NCBI GenBank assembly: GCA_025352565.1
Contig: JANXTF010000053.1
Span: 1-43,360, forward strand
DNA length: 43,360 bases
From: Rhodospirillales bacterium
Lineage (GTDB): Bacteria > Pseudomonadota > Alphaproteobacteria > Acetobacterales > Acetobacteraceae
Reading direction: 5' to 3'
Below the pieces are notes generated by a model. That model did not search any database and was not told the DNA's origin. It was given only the letters and a program-made list of their open reading frames with translations. How positions within the stretch are numbered: position 1 is the stretch's first letter; each line of letters begins with the position of its first letter. Both the position numbers and the translations under genes were made by a program. Shown here in pieces: positions 41,892-43,360 of this stretch.

Positions 41892-42610
41892 TCCGCCGCG
41901 TCCGCCTTGGGATGCTGACCCCGTCGTCCAACACCGTGCTGGAGCCGGTCACGGCCGCTATGCTCGCCAACCTGCCGGAGGTAAGCGCGCATTTCGCGCG
42001 CTTCCCCGTCGTGGAGATTTCGCTTCGCGAGCCCGCGCTCGGCCAGTTCGACCGCGCGCCGCTGCTCGACGCGGCTCGCCTGCTCGCCGATGCCCGCGTG
42101 GATGTGATCGCCTGGAACGGCACGTCCGCGGGCTGGCTCGGGTTCGATACGGACGAGGCGCTTTGCGCGGAGATCGCACAGGCAACCGGCATTCCCGCCA
42201 CCACCTCGGTCCTCGCGCTGAACGAAGTGATGCGGGCGACCAGTGCCGATCGCTTCGGTTTGGTGACGCCGTACCTGCACGATGTCCAGGCCCGGATTCT
42301 CGCCAACTACGCGGCAGCGGGATTCGACTGCGTTGCGGAACGGCACCTGGGCGATCCCGGCAATTTTTCGTTCTCCGAGGTCGGGGCCGATGTGATCCGC
42401 GCCATGGTGGGCGAGGTCGCCGCCGCCCGGCCGGCATGCATCAGCACCTTCTGCACCAATTTGCGGGCGGCGCCCCTGGTGGCGGAGCTGGAACGCGAGT
42501 TCGGCATCCCGATCTATGACACGGTCTCGGTTGCGGTCTGGAAAGCGCTCAAGATCGGCGGCGTGGACACGTCGCGGGTCGTCGATTGGGGGCGGTTGTT
42601 CAAGATGTGA
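41888..42610 (+). CDS. Asp/Glu racemase superfamily protein, arylmalonate decarboxylase/maleate isomerase-like
   Basis: A 240-residue protein starting at GTG 41888. SSNT near residue 13 and STFCTN with Cys189 match the maleate isomerase/arylmalonate decarboxylase group. The first catalytic cysteine of racemases and maleate isomerase is missing: the segment reads AWNGTSAGW, with Gly78-Thr79-Ser80, as in arylmalonate decarboxylase, and Tyr129 lies in TPYLHD. A decarboxylase or other one-cysteine mechanism is therefore more likely than racemisation. Last gene of the rightward operon; an ATG eight codons later is an alternative start. Confidence 0.9.
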   Translation: MIRRVRLGMLTPSSNTVLEPVTAAMLANLPEVSAHFARFPVVEISLREPALGQFDRAPLLDAARLLADARVDVIAWNGTSAGWLGFDTDEALCAEIAQATGIPATTSVLALNEVMRATSADRFGLVTPYLHDVQARILANYAAAGFDCVAERHLGDPGNFSFSEVGADVIRAMVGEVAAARPACISTFCTNLRAAPLVAELEREFGIPIYDTVSVAVWKALKIGGVDTSRVVDWGRLFKM

Positions 42611-42662
42611 GCGGCCATCCCAAGCGGTGGCGCCGCGCCCCGTCCCGACCTCGTGCCCATAA

Positions 42663-42684
42663 GGACTGCATTTTGGAGCAGTCC
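42663..42684. terminator. Hairpin between convergent genes
   Basis: GGACTGC (42663-42669) and GCAGTCC (42678-42684) form a perfect seven-pair stem with an eight-base loop, 52 bases after the stop of the decarboxylase-like gene and before the convergent end of the hypothetical gene. No T run follows, so a rho-independent terminator is uncertain. Confidence 0.4.
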
Positions 42685-42751
42685 GGCAACGCGCCTCGCG
42701 GCCGATCGCCACGGCGGGATGCGTCGTGCCCGCGCCCGGCGGCCCGGCAAC

Positions 42752-43360
42752 CTAGGGCAGCCAGGGCGGGCCAGCCCCGGAGGCCCGGCCGCGGCGCACG
42801 GGCGCGCGCTTGGGGTGGTGCGAAACCGACTGCCCAAATCGGCGACGCCCAGGTCGGCGACGCCCAGGTCGGCGACGCCCAGGTCGGGGACGCCCAGGTC
42901 GGGGACGCCCAGGTTGGGGACGCCCAGGTTGGGGACACTCGGGCCGCGCCCGCCCTGCCCGCTTCTTCCGCCGGCGCACGGCCTTGGGCTTCACGATGTC
43001 CGGGACCGGCCGGATGCCCGTCATCCACAACACCGGCCGCAGCAGGCGCCCCGCCTGCGGTGCCGCCTTCAGCAGCGCCGCCAGCGTGGGGTCGGTCCGC
43101 AACAGATATTCGAGCCGCGTCCCGAAAGCCGCCGCCTCCGGCACCAGACGCAGCAACCAGGCAAACCCGCCCGGCATCGTCCGGGGCGCCCGCAACCGCG
43201 CGGCCCTGGCGGCACGACGCCTGCGCGGCGCCGGCAGCCTGCCGGCCCGCGCCCGCGCCGCCAGCGCCACGAACCGCGCCTGCAACCGCCGCAGCCGCGC
43301 AAAGATCAGGATGATGAGCGGCCCCGCCCCCCGGTCCCGCGCGATCAGCTTCGGCACCGC
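42752..43360 (-). CDS. Hypothetical protein with basic, repeat-built C-terminus (possibly partial at 5' end)
   Basis: About 200 residues from a GTG at 43357; the frame remains open to the right edge, so the true start may lie outside. The N-terminal half is helical and Arg/Ala-rich (IILIFARLRRLQARFVALAARAR); the middle TDPTLAALLKAAPQAGRLLRPVLWMTGI looks like a conserved core. The tail is very basic, with RRRKKRAGRARPE and a five-residue repeat RPxPG / RRRPG repeated about seven times. The function is not recognised. Other frames through the 15-bp repeat are also open, but this frame has the most protein-like N-terminal part. Confidence 0.6.
   Translation of the reverse strand, partial: AVPKLIARDRGAGPLIILIFARLRRLQARFVALAARARAGRLPAPRRRRAARAARLRAPRTMPGGFAWLLRLVPEAAAFGTRLEYLLRTDPTLAALLKAAPQAGRLLRPVLWMTGIRPVPDIVKPKAVRRRKKRAGRARPECPQPGRPQPGRPRPGRPRPGRRRPGRRRPGRRRFGQSVSHHPKRAPVRRGRASGAGPPWLP
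42841..42945. repeat. 15-bp tandem repeat, six copies plus one degenerate
   Basis: The unit GGCGACGCCCAGGTC occurs at 42841, 42856 and 42871, followed by GGGGACGCCCAGGTY units at 42886, 42901 and 42916, and a degenerate unit at 42931. Because 15 is divisible by three, all frames stay open. It encodes the RPxPG repeat of the leftward hypothetical protein. Units are contiguous, so this is not a CRISPR array. Confidence 0.9.

Noticed and set aside
42841-42945. Possible CRISPR array at the 15-bp repeats
   Set aside because: Units are directly contiguous with no spacers, too short, and in frame with a coding sequence; no cas genes nearby.

Overview
The window is GC-rich, densely packed bacterial DNA. 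Gene content (uvrB, HtrA/DegP, RlmB-like methylase, CCA-encoded tRNA-Tyr, TRAP and many ABC importers, IclR regulators, BKACE) and frequent GTG/TTG starts suggest an alphaproteobacterium, most likely of the Rhodospirillales/Acetobacteraceae type. That assignment is inference; no rRNA or taxonomic marker was compared.

Left part (1-16,000). A glycine-rich RTX-like repeat protein runs off the left edge and is followed by an AT-richer 454-bp intergenic stretch and a small SAM methyltransferase. A leftward operon (7387 to 2338) encodes a hot-dog thioesterase, an atypical SDR, an amidase-signature hydrolase, a FAH-fold hydrolase and the DctP and DctQ parts of a TRAP transporter, with no DctM. Housekeeping genes follow: uvrB, a membrane diguanylate cyclase, a DegP-type protease, a small hypothetical gene, a 2-keto-4-pentenoate hydratase-like gene, a TrmH-family RNA methyltransferase with a repetitive N-terminal tail, and tRNA-Tyr. 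Next to the tRNA lies a fragment of a type I restriction HsdR gene.

Right part (16,187-42,610). This is a 26-kb catabolic and transport island with almost no spacer DNA. It has two parallel halves, each with an IclR regulator that is a paralogue of the other. Half one carries a polar-amino-acid ABC importer plus IclR1; a DapA-like enzyme, a HemL-like class III aminotransferase and an SDR; and, divergently, a cyclase-family hydrolase with a three-subunit FAD/[2Fe-2S]/DAO dehydrogenase. A second DapA-like gene and a second, ATPase-less amino-acid permease/binding-protein pair follow. Half two carries a sugar-type (MalFGK-like) ABC importer, IclR2, BKACE and a second class III aminotransferase. 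It also has a rightward operon of binding protein, two permeases, PfkB kinase, LOG-like phosphoribohydrolase and an arylmalonate decarboxylase-like protein. Five regulatory gaps of the island share an inverted repeat of the form TGTTT-N7/8-AAAC, a candidate common operator.

The genes suggest uptake and breakdown of amino-acid-like or nucleoside-like compounds, but the substrates cannot be read from sequence. The right end holds a hypothetical protein whose C-terminus is built from a 15-bp tandem repeat.
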